Assembly (NCBI GenBank): GCA_017541105.1
Contig: JAFXZS010000016.1
Coordinates: 62,001 to 126,000 of the forward strand
Length of the DNA: 64,000 nucleotides
Source of the DNA: Clostridia bacterium
GTDB lineage: Bacteria > Bacillota > Clostridia > Christensenellales > Aristaeellaceae
Direction: 5' to 3'
The notes under the pieces were generated by a model. That model was not told the origin of the DNA. It searched no databases and saw nothing but the letters and a program-made list of their open reading frames with translations. This document shows, one piece after another, positions 28,617 to 37,984 of the stretch (positions within the stretch are counted from its first letter, which is position 1; the number at the start of each line of letters is the position of its first letter). The position numbers and the translations under genes were made by a program.

Positions 28617-29684
28617 ATGACGGAACTGACGGGCATGACCCGGGACGAGATCACAGCCTGGCTTGCGGAGAAAGGGGCGCCTGCCTTCCGGGGAAAGCAG
28701 GTGTTCGAATGGATTCACCGCGGCGCTGACTTTGATGAGATGACGAACCTGCCGGCAAAACTGCGCGATGAGCTGAAGGCCTGCTCGGTCGCGCAGCCGG
28801 TCAGCATCCGTCTGCACCGGACCAGTGAGCTGGACGGAACCGTCAAGTTCCTGTACGAGCTGAAGGACGGAAACTGCGTGGAAGGTGTGCTCATGCGGTA
28901 TCATTACGGCATCAGCCTGTGCATCTCAACGCAGGTGGGCTGCCGGATGGGCTGCCGCTTCTGTGCGTCGACGCTGGAAGGAAAGGTACGTGATCTGACT
29001 GCCGGCGAGATGCTGGGAGAGATCCTGGCAGCCAATCGTTTCCTGGAGCATGAAGGGAAAAAGGTCAGCCATGTAGTCCTGATGGGCAGCGGAGAGCCGC
29101 TGGACAATTACGAACAGGTTATTCGGTTTCTCAGGCTGCTGCGGGAGGAGGACGGAATCCGGATCAGCCTCCGGAACGTGTCCCTTTCCACCTGCGGCAT
29201 CGTTCCGAAGATGTATGACCTGGCAGAGGAAAAACTGCCCGTGACGCTGAGCGTTTCCCTGCATGCGCCGAATGATGAGATACGCAGAAAACTCATGCCC
29301 GTGGCAAACAGCTGGGGAATCCGGGACATCCTGGGCGCCTGCGAAAACTATATCCGGAAAACAGGCCGCCGCGTCATCTTTGAATATGCACTGACGGAAG
29401 GGATCAACGCGGGAGAGGCAGAAGCCCGCGCACTTGCGAATCTTTTGCGGGGAATGCAGTGCCACGTCAACCTGATTCCCCTGAACGAAGTCAGGGAGCG
29501 CCGGCTGAAAGGCGTCCGTGAAGAAACGGTAAGGCGATTTATGGATATTCTGGAGGAAAGGCATATTTCCGTCACCCGCCGGCGGGAGATGGGAGACGAT
29601 ATCGGCGGAGCCTGCGGACAACTGCGCCGGCAGACAGTACAGGAAATCTCAAGGAGAGAAAGCGTATGCGAAAGTTCCATCTGA
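28617..29684 (+). CDS. rlmN: 23S rRNA (adenine-2503-C2)/tRNA methyltransferase RlmN
   Basis: 355 residues. A radical-SAM enzyme methylating A2503 of 23S rRNA and A37 of some tRNAs. The 4Fe-4S cluster motif CRMGCRFCAST (CxxxCxxC) follows ISTQVG; an N-terminal helical domain with GKQVFEWIHRG and the substrate-binding GSGEPLDNYE are present. C-terminal GACGQLR carries the second catalytic cysteine expected near residue 338. Its end overlaps prpC by 19 nt. Confidence 0.96.
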   Translation: MTELTGMTRDEITAWLAEKGAPAFRGKQVFEWIHRGADFDEMTNLPAKLRDELKACSVAQPVSIRLHRTSELDGTVKFLYELKDGNCVEGVLMRYHYGISLCISTQVGCRMGCRFCASTLEGKVRDLTAGEMLGEILAANRFLEHEGKKVSHVVLMGSGEPLDNYEQVIRFLRLLREEDGIRISLRNVSLSTCGIVPKMYDLAEEKLPVTLSVSLHAPNDEIRRKLMPVANSWGIRDILGACENYIRKTGRRVIFEYALTEGINAGEAEARALANLLRGMQCHVNLIPLNEVRERRLKGVREETVRRFMDILEERHISVTRRREMGDDIGGACGQLRRQTVQEISRRESVCESSI

Positions 29685-30553
29685 AAAACGCGGCAGCCCA
29701 ACGGATGCAGGACCCGGGATCCGGGCCTCAGATTCCCGACTCCTCTATTGCGGAGGAACAGAGCGGAAGGGGATTTCCGGAAGAAATCCGTCTGGTATGG
29801 CGGACGGATGTGGGCCGTGTGCGGAAAAGCAACCAGGATGCGGTGATCCTGGGCGACGGCTTTGCCGGTGTGGCAGACGGTATGGGAGGGCATAACGGCG
29901 GTGAAACCGCTTCCAGCGGACTGCGGGACGGCCTCCTTCGGGAGCTGAAAGGGAAAAATCCGGACCCCGCGTTACTGGAAAACGCTGTCCGTAAGATCAA
30001 TCTGGAGCTTTGGGAGCAGCAGGAGCATAACGCTGCGCTTACAGGCATGGGTACGACGCTGACGGTACTGTGGGCCGCGGAGAACGAGATGATTATCGCC
30101 CAGGTAGGAGACAGCCGGGCATATTTGCTGCGCGGGGGAGAATTGCGCCAGATTACCGCGGATCATTCTCTTGTTGCGGATATGGTACGCCGGGGTGTTC
30201 TGACGGAAGAGCAGGCAGCGTGCCACCCCATGCGCAACTATATTACAAGAGCGGTCGGAACCGATGATACCATTGAAGTGGACATGTATTGTGAAACCAG
30301 GGAACCCGGCGACCGCTGGCTGATCTGTTCAGACGGCCTTTACGGACAGATGGGCCGGGCGATGCTTCAGGAACTTGTATCCCTGGAAAACGAAAACACT
30401 GCGGCCGACCGATTGCTGCAGACAGCGCTGGATCAGGGCGGAAAAGACAATATTTCACTGATTCTTCTGACAGACCTGACAGGAAAGGGATCCATGCCGG
30501 AGGGAGCTTCATCCGAGGAAGAGAAGCAGTCTGAAGAGGAGGCGGAGGCATGA
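29666..30553 (+). CDS. prpC: PP2C-type protein serine/threonine phosphatase
   Basis: 295 residues. It reverses phosphorylation by the PASTA kinase encoded next. PPM-family metal-binding motifs are seen in TDVGRVRKSNQDAVIL, FAGVADGMGGHNGGE, TGMGTTLTVLW, QVGDSRAYLLR, DRWLICSDGLYGQM and GGKDNISLILL. A 40-residue N-terminal extension before the catalytic domain is longer than usual. The gene is between rlmN and prkC, the standard Firmicutes order, overlapping both. Confidence 0.95.
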   Translation: MRKFHLKNAAAQRMQDPGSGPQIPDSSIAEEQSGRGFPEEIRLVWRTDVGRVRKSNQDAVILGDGFAGVADGMGGHNGGETASSGLRDGLLRELKGKNPDPALLENAVRKINLELWEQQEHNAALTGMGTTLTVLWAAENEMIIAQVGDSRAYLLRGGELRQITADHSLVADMVRRGVLTEEQAACHPMRNYITRAVGTDDTIEVDMYCETREPGDRWLICSDGLYGQMGRAMLQELVSLENENTAADRLLQTALDQGGKDNISLILLTDLTGKGSMPEGASSEEEKQSEEEAEA

Positions 30554-32457
30554 CGGATCGTATTCTCGCGAGCCGTTACCGCCTGACAGAACAAATCGGC
30601 ATGGGCGGCATGGCAATCGTATACCGTGCTGTGGATTTGCGCACAGGGCATAATGTGGCAGTCAAACTGCTGCGTCCGGAATATAATGAGGATCGGGAAT
30701 TTATCGGACGGTTCCAGCGGGAAGCGGAAGCAGCCAGCAAGATGACCCACCATAATATCGTCAATCTGCTGGATGTGGGCATGGACGGTGAGAACCGGTA
30801 TCTTGTCATGGAATACGTCCAGGGAAAAACGCTGAAGGCAGTGATCCAGGAACGGGGACGCCTCAGCGCGCCGCTGGCCTGCCAGATTACCATCCGGATC
30901 CTCAGCGCGCTGGAGCATGCCCACAGGAACGGCATTGTCCACCGGGATATAAAACCTCAGAACATCCTCGTTCATGAAGACGGCCATATCAAGGTTGCGG
31001 ATTTCGGCATCGCACGGATCGCGGACAGTGCCACGCTGACCCGCGGCGACAATGTGATGGGTTCCGTTCACTATTTTTCTCCGGAACAGGCGCAGGGAGA
31101 AGGCGCCACCGCGGCCAGCGATATCTATTCCACCGGTATTGTGCTGTATGAAATGCTGACGGGCCGCGTTCCGTTCGACGGAGACAATCCTGTGGCCGTG
31201 GCCATGCAGCATCTGCATTCCGCACCGCCGCCGATCCAGAGCCTGGCACCGGATGTGCCGCAGAGCGTCATCCGGGTATGTATGCGGGCGCTGGAGAAAA
31301 AACCGGCAATGCGCTACCAGACGGCCCGGGATATGGCCGCGGAATTGCGCGCTGCACTGGAAGAACGGGGAGAACCTCCTGTAAATCCGGAGGCGGAACT
31401 GGTCATTCGCCAGCCGAAGCCTCAGATTCTCGGAGAAAAGAACACAAATACAGGCTCCCGGCATCATCTGCAGGACAGGGTTCAAAGACGTTCTCTCCGG
31501 ATCGCACTGGATGTTCTCCTTGGGATGATCGTGATGGCGGGGATCTGGTTCGGCGGAAAGGCGATTTTTCAGCGGACCATCTATACGGTTCAGGTGCCGA
31601 ACGTACTCGGCATGGATTTGGAAGAAGCAGTGCAGATCCTGACACAGAGCGGGCTTACGGAAACACACAGAACCATGCCGAACGATCAGGCGGCACTGAA
31701 TGAAGTCTATGTCCAGAATCCGGAAGCAGGATCCACGATCCGGAAGGGGGATGCCGTCATACTGGTGGTTTCCAGCGGGCCGGTACCTTTTGATATGCCG
31801 TCTGTGGTCGGCATGCCTGCGGATGAGGCCACGGCATTGCTGACAGGAAAAATGATGACCGTGACAAGGGAACGTGCAGCCAGCGGCGAGGTGGCCAAGG
31901 GATACGTGATGAATCAGTCCCCGGCCGCGGGAAAACCGGTGACCCGTGACGATCCGGTCCTTCTGACGATCAGCGGCGGGCTGGCTGTGGTGCCGGACCT
32001 GGAAGACATTCCGCTGGAGGAGGCGGAGGAAATCCTGACCAAGCAGAATCTGACCATTCAGGTGCCTTTGAAGTATGTGGTTGCAGATCTTGAGGAGGAT
32101 CACGGGAAAGTCTATGCCACATCGCCGGAAGCTGAAAACCGGGTGCCGGAAGACACACCGGTTCAGCTGACACTGTACCGCTATCCGGAAACGGAATGCA
32201 CCGCGAACTTCCAGGTCAAACTGCCTGATGAGCTGAAGGGGCAGACCCTGAAAGTGCGGATCAGCATCCGGTCAGAGGATACCGGAATAGAAATCGATTC
32301 ACGGACCTATACCGTTGAGCCTGACAGTGCCTGGACGATCGAGGATACGGTGGATATTCCGGATCACAGGAATTATACTTACACCGTGTATATCGGAGAT
32401 TCCCAGTATGAGCAGAAACTTCTGAACCCGAAGAATCCGGAGGAAAGCCATGAATGA
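30550..32457 (+). CDS. prkC: Membrane serine/threonine kinase with PASTA domains
   Basis: 635 residues. A cytoplasmic Hanks-type kinase domain (about 10-270) has the glycine loop IGMGGMAIVYRA, VAVKLL, the catalytic HRDIKPQNILV, DFGIAR and the activation segment GSVHYFSPEQA. One transmembrane helix lies near 317-337. Outside are three PASTA repeats (about 348-408, 409-475 and 478-552) that in relatives sense muropeptides and lipid II. An extra C-terminal beta-rich segment of about 80 residues follows. It is translated with prpC (4-nt overlap) and rsgA (8-nt overlap). Confidence 0.96.
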   Translation: MTDRILASRYRLTEQIGMGGMAIVYRAVDLRTGHNVAVKLLRPEYNEDREFIGRFQREAEAASKMTHHNIVNLLDVGMDGENRYLVMEYVQGKTLKAVIQERGRLSAPLACQITIRILSALEHAHRNGIVHRDIKPQNILVHEDGHIKVADFGIARIADSATLTRGDNVMGSVHYFSPEQAQGEGATAASDIYSTGIVLYEMLTGRVPFDGDNPVAVAMQHLHSAPPPIQSLAPDVPQSVIRVCMRALEKKPAMRYQTARDMAAELRAALEERGEPPVNPEAELVIRQPKPQILGEKNTNTGSRHHLQDRVQRRSLRIALDVLLGMIVMAGIWFGGKAIFQRTIYTVQVPNVLGMDLEEAVQILTQSGLTETHRTMPNDQAALNEVYVQNPEAGSTIRKGDAVILVVSSGPVPFDMPSVVGMPADEATALLTGKMMTVTRERAASGEVAKGYVMNQSPAAGKPVTRDDPVLLTISGGLAVVPDLEDIPLEEAEEILTKQNLTIQVPLKYVVADLEEDHGKVYATSPEAENRVPEDTPVQLTLYRYPETECTANFQVKLPDELKGQTLKVRISIRSEDTGIEIDSRTYTVEPDSAWTIEDTVDIPDHRNYTYTVYIGDSQYEQKLLNPKNPEESHE

Positions 32458-33349
32458 GCAAGCCGGCAAACGGCTCCGCGGCAGGCTGATCCGCGGAATC
32501 GGCGGATTCTACACGGCGAAGACGGAAGAAGGAGAATGCTTTACCCTGCGCTGCAGGAAGAAATTCAGGCATCAGGGATTGTCTCCGCTGACGGGGGACG
32601 AGGTGCTGTTTACACCAGGAGAAGGGGAAAAACACGGATGGATTGAGGAAATTTTCCCCCGAAAAACCACGTGCCTCCGGCCGCCCGTGGCGAATGTTTC
32701 CCGGCTTGTGATTGTGCTGGCGCCCGTACCGGAAGCCGATCTGCTTCTGACGGACCGCCTGATCTCCCGCGCGGCCGCGCAGGGGATGGAAGTGATCCTG
32801 GCAGTGAACAAATCCGATCTTGATCCGTCCCTCGGCACTGTGATTGCGGGAGAATATGCCGCTGCCGGAATTCCCGTTTTCTCCGTCAGCGCCAGAAACA
32901 ACACCGGGCTGGAACCATTGAGGGAATCGATGAAGGGAGCGCTGTGCTGTTTTACGGGGCAGAGCGGCGCGGGAAAGAGCACCCTGCTGAACGCACTTCT
33001 GGGACTGCAGCTGGAAACGGGAGATCTTTCACGGAAAATAGCCAGGGGGAAAAATACAACACGGCAAACGGAGCTGATCGAGAAGGACGGCCTGCAGGTG
33101 ATGGATACAGCGGGGTTCAGCCTTCTGGAGAAGGAGAAGCTACTCGCTCCGGAAAAACTGAAGGAACGCTATCCGGAATTCATGCAGTATGAGGGGCAGT
33201 GCAGATTCCGCGAATGCCTGCACGACCGGGAACCCGGATGCGCCGTGCAGGCTGCGGCGGACGCAGGCCGGATCAGCTTACGCAGACTGGAACGATACCG
33301 GGTTCTGCTTTCAGAGACCCGGGAAGGATGGAAGGAAAGATATGATTAA
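32450..33349 (+). CDS. rsgA: Ribosome small-subunit biogenesis GTPase RsgA
   Basis: 299 residues. A circularly permuted GTPase with an N-terminal OB fold (1-70), then NKSD (G4) before the P-loop GQSGAGKSTLLNAL (about residues 169-182), DTAGF (G3) and a C-terminal zinc finger with CRFRECLHDREPGCAV. Permuted motif order is the family hallmark. It acts in late 30S assembly. Confidence 0.96.
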   Translation: MNEQAGKRLRGRLIRGIGGFYTAKTEEGECFTLRCRKKFRHQGLSPLTGDEVLFTPGEGEKHGWIEEIFPRKTTCLRPPVANVSRLVIVLAPVPEADLLLTDRLISRAAAQGMEVILAVNKSDLDPSLGTVIAGEYAAAGIPVFSVSARNNTGLEPLRESMKGALCCFTGQSGAGKSTLLNALLGLQLETGDLSRKIARGKNTTRQTELIEKDGLQVMDTAGFSLLEKEKLLAPEKLKERYPEFMQYEGQCRFRECLHDREPGCAVQAAADAGRISLRRLERYRVLLSETREGWKERYD

Positions 33350-33995
33350 GATTGCTCCGAGTATTCTGGCAGCAGATCCCATCAATCTTGAGCGGGATAT
33401 TCGCCGGGTGGTTGACGCCGGGTGCGACTGGCTGCATGTGGATGTGATGGACGCGCATTTTGTTCCGAACCTGGCATATACTCCGGATGTGGTCAGGCGC
33501 CTGAAAGAGGCCTTCTCCGTACCCCTTGACGTTCATCTGATGATGGACCATCCGGAAACAATGCTGGATGCTTTTCTGAAGGCCGGTCCGGACAATCTGA
33601 CAATTCACGCGGAAATCGGAGAGCAGCTGCCCGGGCTGCTGAAGGCTATCAGAAATGCCGGGGTGTCCGCGGGAGTCGCACTCAAACCGGGGACGCCTGT
33701 GGAGGCTGTCCGTGAGATCCGGGAGCTGGCAGACCTGATCCTGCTGATGACCGTTGAACCCGGATTCGGCGGGCAGCATCTGGATCCGCATGTGCTCCGC
33801 AAGATTTCCGAATTGCGTGATTCCGGCTATTCCGGATGGATTGAAGCGGACGGAGGAATCAGGGAAGAAAACCTTGGAATGCTGATTGATTCCGGCCTTT
33901 CGGTTGCGGTCATGGGTACGGCACTGTTTGAAATCAAGCATCCGGAAGAACTGAAGCATATGATTTCACGGCTGCATACGATGGGTCTGCGCTGA
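33342..33995 (+). CDS. rpe: Ribulose-phosphate 3-epimerase
   Basis: 217 residues from ATG 33342. It interconverts ribulose-5-phosphate and xylulose-5-phosphate. The N-terminus IKIAPSILAADPINLERDI, the metal sites HVDVMDAHFVPN and LDVHLMMDHPE, MTVEPGFGGQ and EADGGI are all present. The start overlaps rsgA by 8 nt, the common rsgA-rpe order. Confidence 0.97.
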   Translation: MIKIAPSILAADPINLERDIRRVVDAGCDWLHVDVMDAHFVPNLAYTPDVVRRLKEAFSVPLDVHLMMDHPETMLDAFLKAGPDNLTIHAEIGEQLPGLLKAIRNAGVSAGVALKPGTPVEAVREIRELADLILLMTVEPGFGGQHLDPHVLRKISELRDSGYSGWIEADGGIREENLGMLIDSGLSVAVMGTALFEIKHPEELKHMISRLHTMGLR

Positions 33996-34016
33996 ACGGC
34001 AAAGGGCGGGAACAGA

Positions 34017-35369
34017 ATGAATCAGGATACGATAGCAGCGATTGCGACGGCACCCGGACAGGGAGGGATCGGCATCATCCGGATCAGCGGGCCCGAATCG
34101 GAAAGGATCCTTACCGAAATTTTTGAGCCTGCCGGGCACCGGCGTTCCACACTGCCTGAAAGCCACCGGCTTGCCTATGGCAGGATTCTGGACGGAAAAG
34201 AAATGCTGGATGAGTGTATGGCTGTGCTGATGAGGGCACCGCACAGCTATACGCGGGAAGATGTTGCCGAAATTCAGATTCATGGAGGCTTAAAGGTACT
34301 GGACAGCGTGCTGTCTCTGTGCCTGAGAAAAGGTGCCCGGCTGGCGGAAGCCGGAGAATTTACCCGAAGGGCATTTCTGAACGGGCGGATTGATCTGACC
34401 CGCGCGGAGGCGGTGATGGCCCTGATTTCCGCCCGCGGTGAGCAGGAACACAAAGCGGCCGTACGCCAGATGAATGGCGGGACGGCGGACTTTATCCGAA
34501 AAGCGTCGGAAAAGCTGTATTTCCTTCAGGCCGGCCTGGCAGCCTGCATCGATTATCCGGAGGAAATCACAGAGGAGGAAGGCGCCGGAAATCTGCGTTC
34601 AGGGCTGACGGAGCTGATCAGCGAACTGAGTGACGCAGTGGATGAGCATGCGTCAAGCCTGATCTATAACGGGCTTCGCGTCACGCTGTTCGGAACGCCC
34701 AATGCAGGGAAAAGCAGCCTGCTGAATGCGCTGCTGGGGCAGGAAAAGGCCATTGTTACAGAAATTCCGGGAACTACCCGGGATACCGTTGAAGGGGAAA
34801 TGATGATTGACGGGATCCGGATCTGCCTTACAGATACTGCAGGGATCCGGGAAACACAGGATCTCATAGAACGCCTCGGCGTGGAACGCTCGGAGAAAGC
34901 TCTCCGGAGCGCGGACATCGCGCTGCTTGTTCTGGACGGATCCAGGCAGCTCAGCGAAGAAGAAAAGAAACGTATTGAAGCGCTGGGAGAAGAGGACGCG
35001 GTGATTCTGAACAAATCAGATCTGCCCGGGATCACGACGGAGGAAACGGTCGCCGCTCTGCGTCCCGGAATTCCGTGCATGACAGTATCTGCGCTGAACG
35101 GCGGAACGCTGGAACCGATCCGGTCCTTTTTCCGTAAAAAAGCCGAGGTCAGCGATCGGCTTGCAGTCACACAGCCCAGGCATCTGGAAGCGCTGAAACG
35201 GGCGATTGCCTCCCTGCGGGATGCGCTGAACACGCTGGACCATATGACGCCTGACATGGCGGCCACGGATCTCCAGGCTGCACAGAATACGCTGAGCGAA
35301 ATCACCGGGGACCGTGCGGATGAGAAACTTCTGGATTTCGTGTTTTCCGGATTCTGCGTAGGCAAATAA
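34017..35369 (+). CDS. mnmE: tRNA modification GTPase MnmE
   Basis: 450 residues. With MnmG it makes the carboxymethylaminomethyl group on wobble U34. The N-terminal folate-binding domain (1-118), helical domain and inserted G domain (GTPNAGKSSLLNALLG near 221-236, TDTAGIRETQDLIE, NKSD) are intact, and the C-terminus ends in the expected FCVGK. Its usual partner mnmG is not adjacent and not in this window. A potential weak hairpin with TTTTTT follows near 35382-35400. Confidence 0.97.
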   Translation: MNQDTIAAIATAPGQGGIGIIRISGPESERILTEIFEPAGHRRSTLPESHRLAYGRILDGKEMLDECMAVLMRAPHSYTREDVAEIQIHGGLKVLDSVLSLCLRKGARLAEAGEFTRRAFLNGRIDLTRAEAVMALISARGEQEHKAAVRQMNGGTADFIRKASEKLYFLQAGLAACIDYPEEITEEEGAGNLRSGLTELISELSDAVDEHASSLIYNGLRVTLFGTPNAGKSSLLNALLGQEKAIVTEIPGTTRDTVEGEMMIDGIRICLTDTAGIRETQDLIERLGVERSEKALRSADIALLVLDGSRQLSEEEKKRIEALGEEDAVILNKSDLPGITTEETVAALRPGIPCMTVSALNGGTLEPIRSFFRKKAEVSDRLAVTQPRHLEALKRAIASLRDALNTLDHMTPDMAATDLQAAQNTLSEITGDRADEKLLDFVFSGFCVGK

Positions 35370-35447
35370 TCCGGAGCTCCGGCCGGGAAGGAGTTTTTTG
35401 TCCGGGCCGAAAAAAGAAGAGCGTGCGGACAGAAAGGAAACGAAAGA

Positions 35448-36584
35448 ATGGGAGATAATTATCAGAAGGTATTCCGGGGCAGGGACAGCCTTAAAAAGAT
35501 CCCTCAGATGGCGGAAAAGCTGGGCATAACCCGTCCCATGGTGATCGGTTCGGAAAAACTTGTTCAGGGGCTGCTGAAGAAAGCGCCGTTCCTGCTTCAG
35601 GCACCTGTTTTCACGGGATACCATGCGAATCCGGATCTTCGGGACGCGGAACCTGCGGCGGAACTGTTTCAAAAGCAGGGATGCGACGGACTGGTTTCCA
35701 TCGGCGGAGGCTCCGCCATGGATACAGCCAAGGCTGTGAAGGCGCTGCTGAATGCGGAGAAAACGGAGGATGTGGTGGCAAACCGCTTTCCGGAAAAGAT
35801 GCGGAATCCGCATCTGGCGATTCCGGGGACCGCCGGATCCGGCGCGGAAGCCACGCAGACGGCGGTTGTATATCAGGACGGTAGGAAACTGAGCCTGAAC
35901 CATCCGGCGCTTCGTCCGGACGGAGTGATTCTGGATGCCTCCCTGCTGGACACCCTGCCGGACTATCACAGAAAATCCTGTGCGCTGGATGCGCTATGCC
36001 AGGGAATTGAGAGCTACTGGAGCACCGCGTCCACGGAGGACAGCAGGGTGCATGCGTACCTGGCAATCCTGGGCGTGCTTGACAATCTGAAGGCATATCT
36101 GGCAGGGGATGCGCATGCGGCGGAAGAGATGATGGACGCAAGCTATCAGAGCGGGAAAGCGATTCAGCTGACCCGTACGACAGCCGCTCACGCCATGTCT
36201 TACCAGCTGACAAAGACAATGGGCCTCGCGCACGGGCATGCCTGCATGCTGACACTCCCCGTGCTGTGGGAACATATGGAAACACGGGAAGAAGGAAAGG
36301 AAAAGTTACGGGACCTCAGCGAAAAAATGCGCCTGGGAGATCTGAGGATGGGCCCCAGGCTGCTTCGGGGGATTCTGTTTGATCTTGATATGCAGATTCC
36401 TTCTATGCCGGAAGAATCCATCCTGGATATGCTGGCGGATACGGTGAACACGGAAAGGCTCGCGAATCATCCCGTTCCGATGAGCCGGTCGGAGGTGCGC
36501 GAGGTGTACAGGCAGGCTTTCCTGCCGCTGTGCGAAGCGGAAAAGCAGGCTTGCCTGGATCTCTGGAATTATTACGGAGCCTGA
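35448..36584 (+). CDS. Iron-containing alcohol dehydrogenase family protein
   Basis: 378 residues. Group III dehydrogenases reduce aldehydes or ketones with NAD(P)H and an Fe2+ or Zn2+. The nucleotide-binding GCDGLVSIGGGSAMDTAKAV and the family PGTAGSGAEAT are clear; the C-terminal metal-binding region has TTAAHAMSYQLT and GLAHGHACMLTLP with the expected histidines. The substrate is unknown; the sequence feels closer to phosphonoacetaldehyde-reductase-like members than to ethanol dehydrogenases, but that is an impression. It lies 25 nt before radC. Confidence 0.85.
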   Translation: MGDNYQKVFRGRDSLKKIPQMAEKLGITRPMVIGSEKLVQGLLKKAPFLLQAPVFTGYHANPDLRDAEPAAELFQKQGCDGLVSIGGGSAMDTAKAVKALLNAEKTEDVVANRFPEKMRNPHLAIPGTAGSGAEATQTAVVYQDGRKLSLNHPALRPDGVILDASLLDTLPDYHRKSCALDALCQGIESYWSTASTEDSRVHAYLAILGVLDNLKAYLAGDAHAAEEMMDASYQSGKAIQLTRTTAAHAMSYQLTKTMGLAHGHACMLTLPVLWEHMETREEGKEKLRDLSEKMRLGDLRMGPRLLRGILFDLDMQIPSMPEESILDMLADTVNTERLANHPVPMSRSEVREVYRQAFLPLCEAEKQACLDLWNYYGA

Positions 36585-36609
36585 AACGGAACGGGAGGAA
36601 TCAACAGCC

Positions 36610-37323
36610 ATGGATAAAAAAGCAGAGAATCCACATATCGGACATCGGGAAAAGCTGCGGAACCGGTTTATGCAGGAAAACGGATTTGAGAGCTTTGAGG
36701 ATCATCAGATCCTTGAATTGCTGCTGTTTTACGCGAATGCCCGTTCGGATACCAATCCGATTGCACACGCGCTGCTGGATGAGTTCGGCTCCCTCAAGGG
36801 TGTGCTGGAAGCCCGTCCGGATATGCTGGCCCGGGTTCACGGCGTCGGGGAGCGGGCCGCAACGCTGATTTCCATGGTCGTACCGCTGACGCGGGTCTGG
36901 AACCGCTGCGCGATGGAGGTTCCGGACAAAATTTCCAACAGCAGGGAAGCAGAGAAATACTGCCTTTCACTTCTGGCCGGACACAGGACGGAACACTTCT
37001 ATGTGATTTCACTGAATGCCAAATGCGCGGTAGTAGGAAAAAGGATGATCTCCGAAGGTTCCCTGAGTGAGGTTTCCGCTTATCCGAGAAAGGTGATGGA
37101 GACCGCGCTGAACTACAATGCGCACAGTGTTCTGTTCTGCCATAACCATCCGGGCGGGACCTGCGCGCCGTCGCCGGAGGATATCGCATCCACTCTGCAG
37201 CTTCAGCGGCTGCTCAACGGCGTCGGTATCCTTGTACTGGATCATATTATTGTTGCCAATGAAAGCACATACAGCATGATTCAGCACGGGGATATTGATT
37301 ATCGAACGAAAACGAGGAACTGA
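36610..37323 (+). CDS. radC: RadC-family JAB-domain protein
   Basis: 237 residues. A helix-hairpin-helix-like N-terminal domain (about 20-100, with HGVGERAATLISM) and a C-terminal JAB metalloprotease-like domain with the metal motif FCHNHPGGTCAPSPEDI. Despite the name, RadC's role in DNA repair is unproven. Complete length. Confidence 0.94.
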   Translation: MDKKAENPHIGHREKLRNRFMQENGFESFEDHQILELLLFYANARSDTNPIAHALLDEFGSLKGVLEARPDMLARVHGVGERAATLISMVVPLTRVWNRCAMEVPDKISNSREAEKYCLSLLAGHRTEHFYVISLNAKCAVVGKRMISEGSLSEVSAYPRKVMETALNYNAHSVLFCHNHPGGTCAPSPEDIASTLQLQRLLNGVGILVLDHIIVANESTYSMIQHGDIDYRTKTRN

Positions 37324-37333
37324 GAGGCTGCCT

Positions 37334-37975
37334 ATGAAAAAGGAAAAAACCGTCAGGAGCGGATGGAAACGCCTGCTCCGCGTTCTGGCCGTTCTGATCG
37401 GCCTGGGGATCCTGGCGTTTGCGCTGCTGGTGGGGATGCTGTGTATTCAGGAGGGAAGGGTTCCCGGAGATATGACAGAAGTGCATGAGGATTATGACGC
37501 GGTAATCGTTCTGGGGGCACAGGTAAAACCGGACGGTGAGCTCAGTGTGCAGTTGACGTGGCGCCTGGATGCCGCATTGCAGGCCTGGCAGCGGAAAAAC
37601 GTGCCGGTAGTCGTATGCGGTGCGCAGGGAGAGACCGAACCGGAAACGGAAGCCTCCGCCATGAAGAAATACCTTGTCGCGCAGGGAATTCCGGAGGAAC
37701 GGATCCTGACGGACCCGGATTCCTTCAATACCCGGGAAAACCTGGTCAACGCAAAAGCACTGCTGGAGAAGGCTCCTGAGGAAATCCGGAAGGTGCTGGT
37801 GGTGACGAGCGATTATCATATGCCGCGGTCTCTGGCGCTGGCCCGGGATCTCGGATTGGAAGCGGCCGGCCTGGGAAGCCCGTGCCTGCCGGAGTTCTGG
37901 CTGAAAAATCACGGAAGGGAAGCGCTGGCCTGGTGCAAATATTTCATGAACAAGTATCTGCACCTGGGCCTGTAG
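37334..37975 (+). CDS. Membrane-anchored DUF218 (SanA/ElyC/YdcF-like) protein
   Basis: 213 residues from ATG 37334. One N-terminal transmembrane helix (about 18-40) precedes a DUF218 domain starting DYDAVIVLGAQVKPDGELS and containing VVVCGAQGETEPETEA, SFNTRENLVNAKALLE and VVTSDYHMPRS. Relatives have roles in envelope and peptidoglycan precursor handling, but the reaction is not known. It is located between radC and rsmG in the same run. Confidence 0.88.
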   Translation: MKKEKTVRSGWKRLLRVLAVLIGLGILAFALLVGMLCIQEGRVPGDMTEVHEDYDAVIVLGAQVKPDGELSVQLTWRLDAALQAWQRKNVPVVVCGAQGETEPETEASAMKKYLVAQGIPEERILTDPDSFNTRENLVNAKALLEKAPEEIRKVLVVTSDYHMPRSLALARDLGLEAAGLGSPCLPEFWLKNHGREALAWCKYFMNKYLHLGL

Positions 37976-37984
37976 GAGAATCGG

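Noticed and set aside
35382-35400. CTCC...GGAG followed by TTTTTT as the mnmE terminator
   Set aside because: The stem is only four base pairs with a nine-base loop, so I mention it under mnmE but do not call it as a feature.
37295-37333. Longer start for the DUF218 protein at 37295
   Set aside because: It lies inside radC and adds an unconserved, charged tail before the membrane helix; ATG 37334 gives a normal N-terminus.
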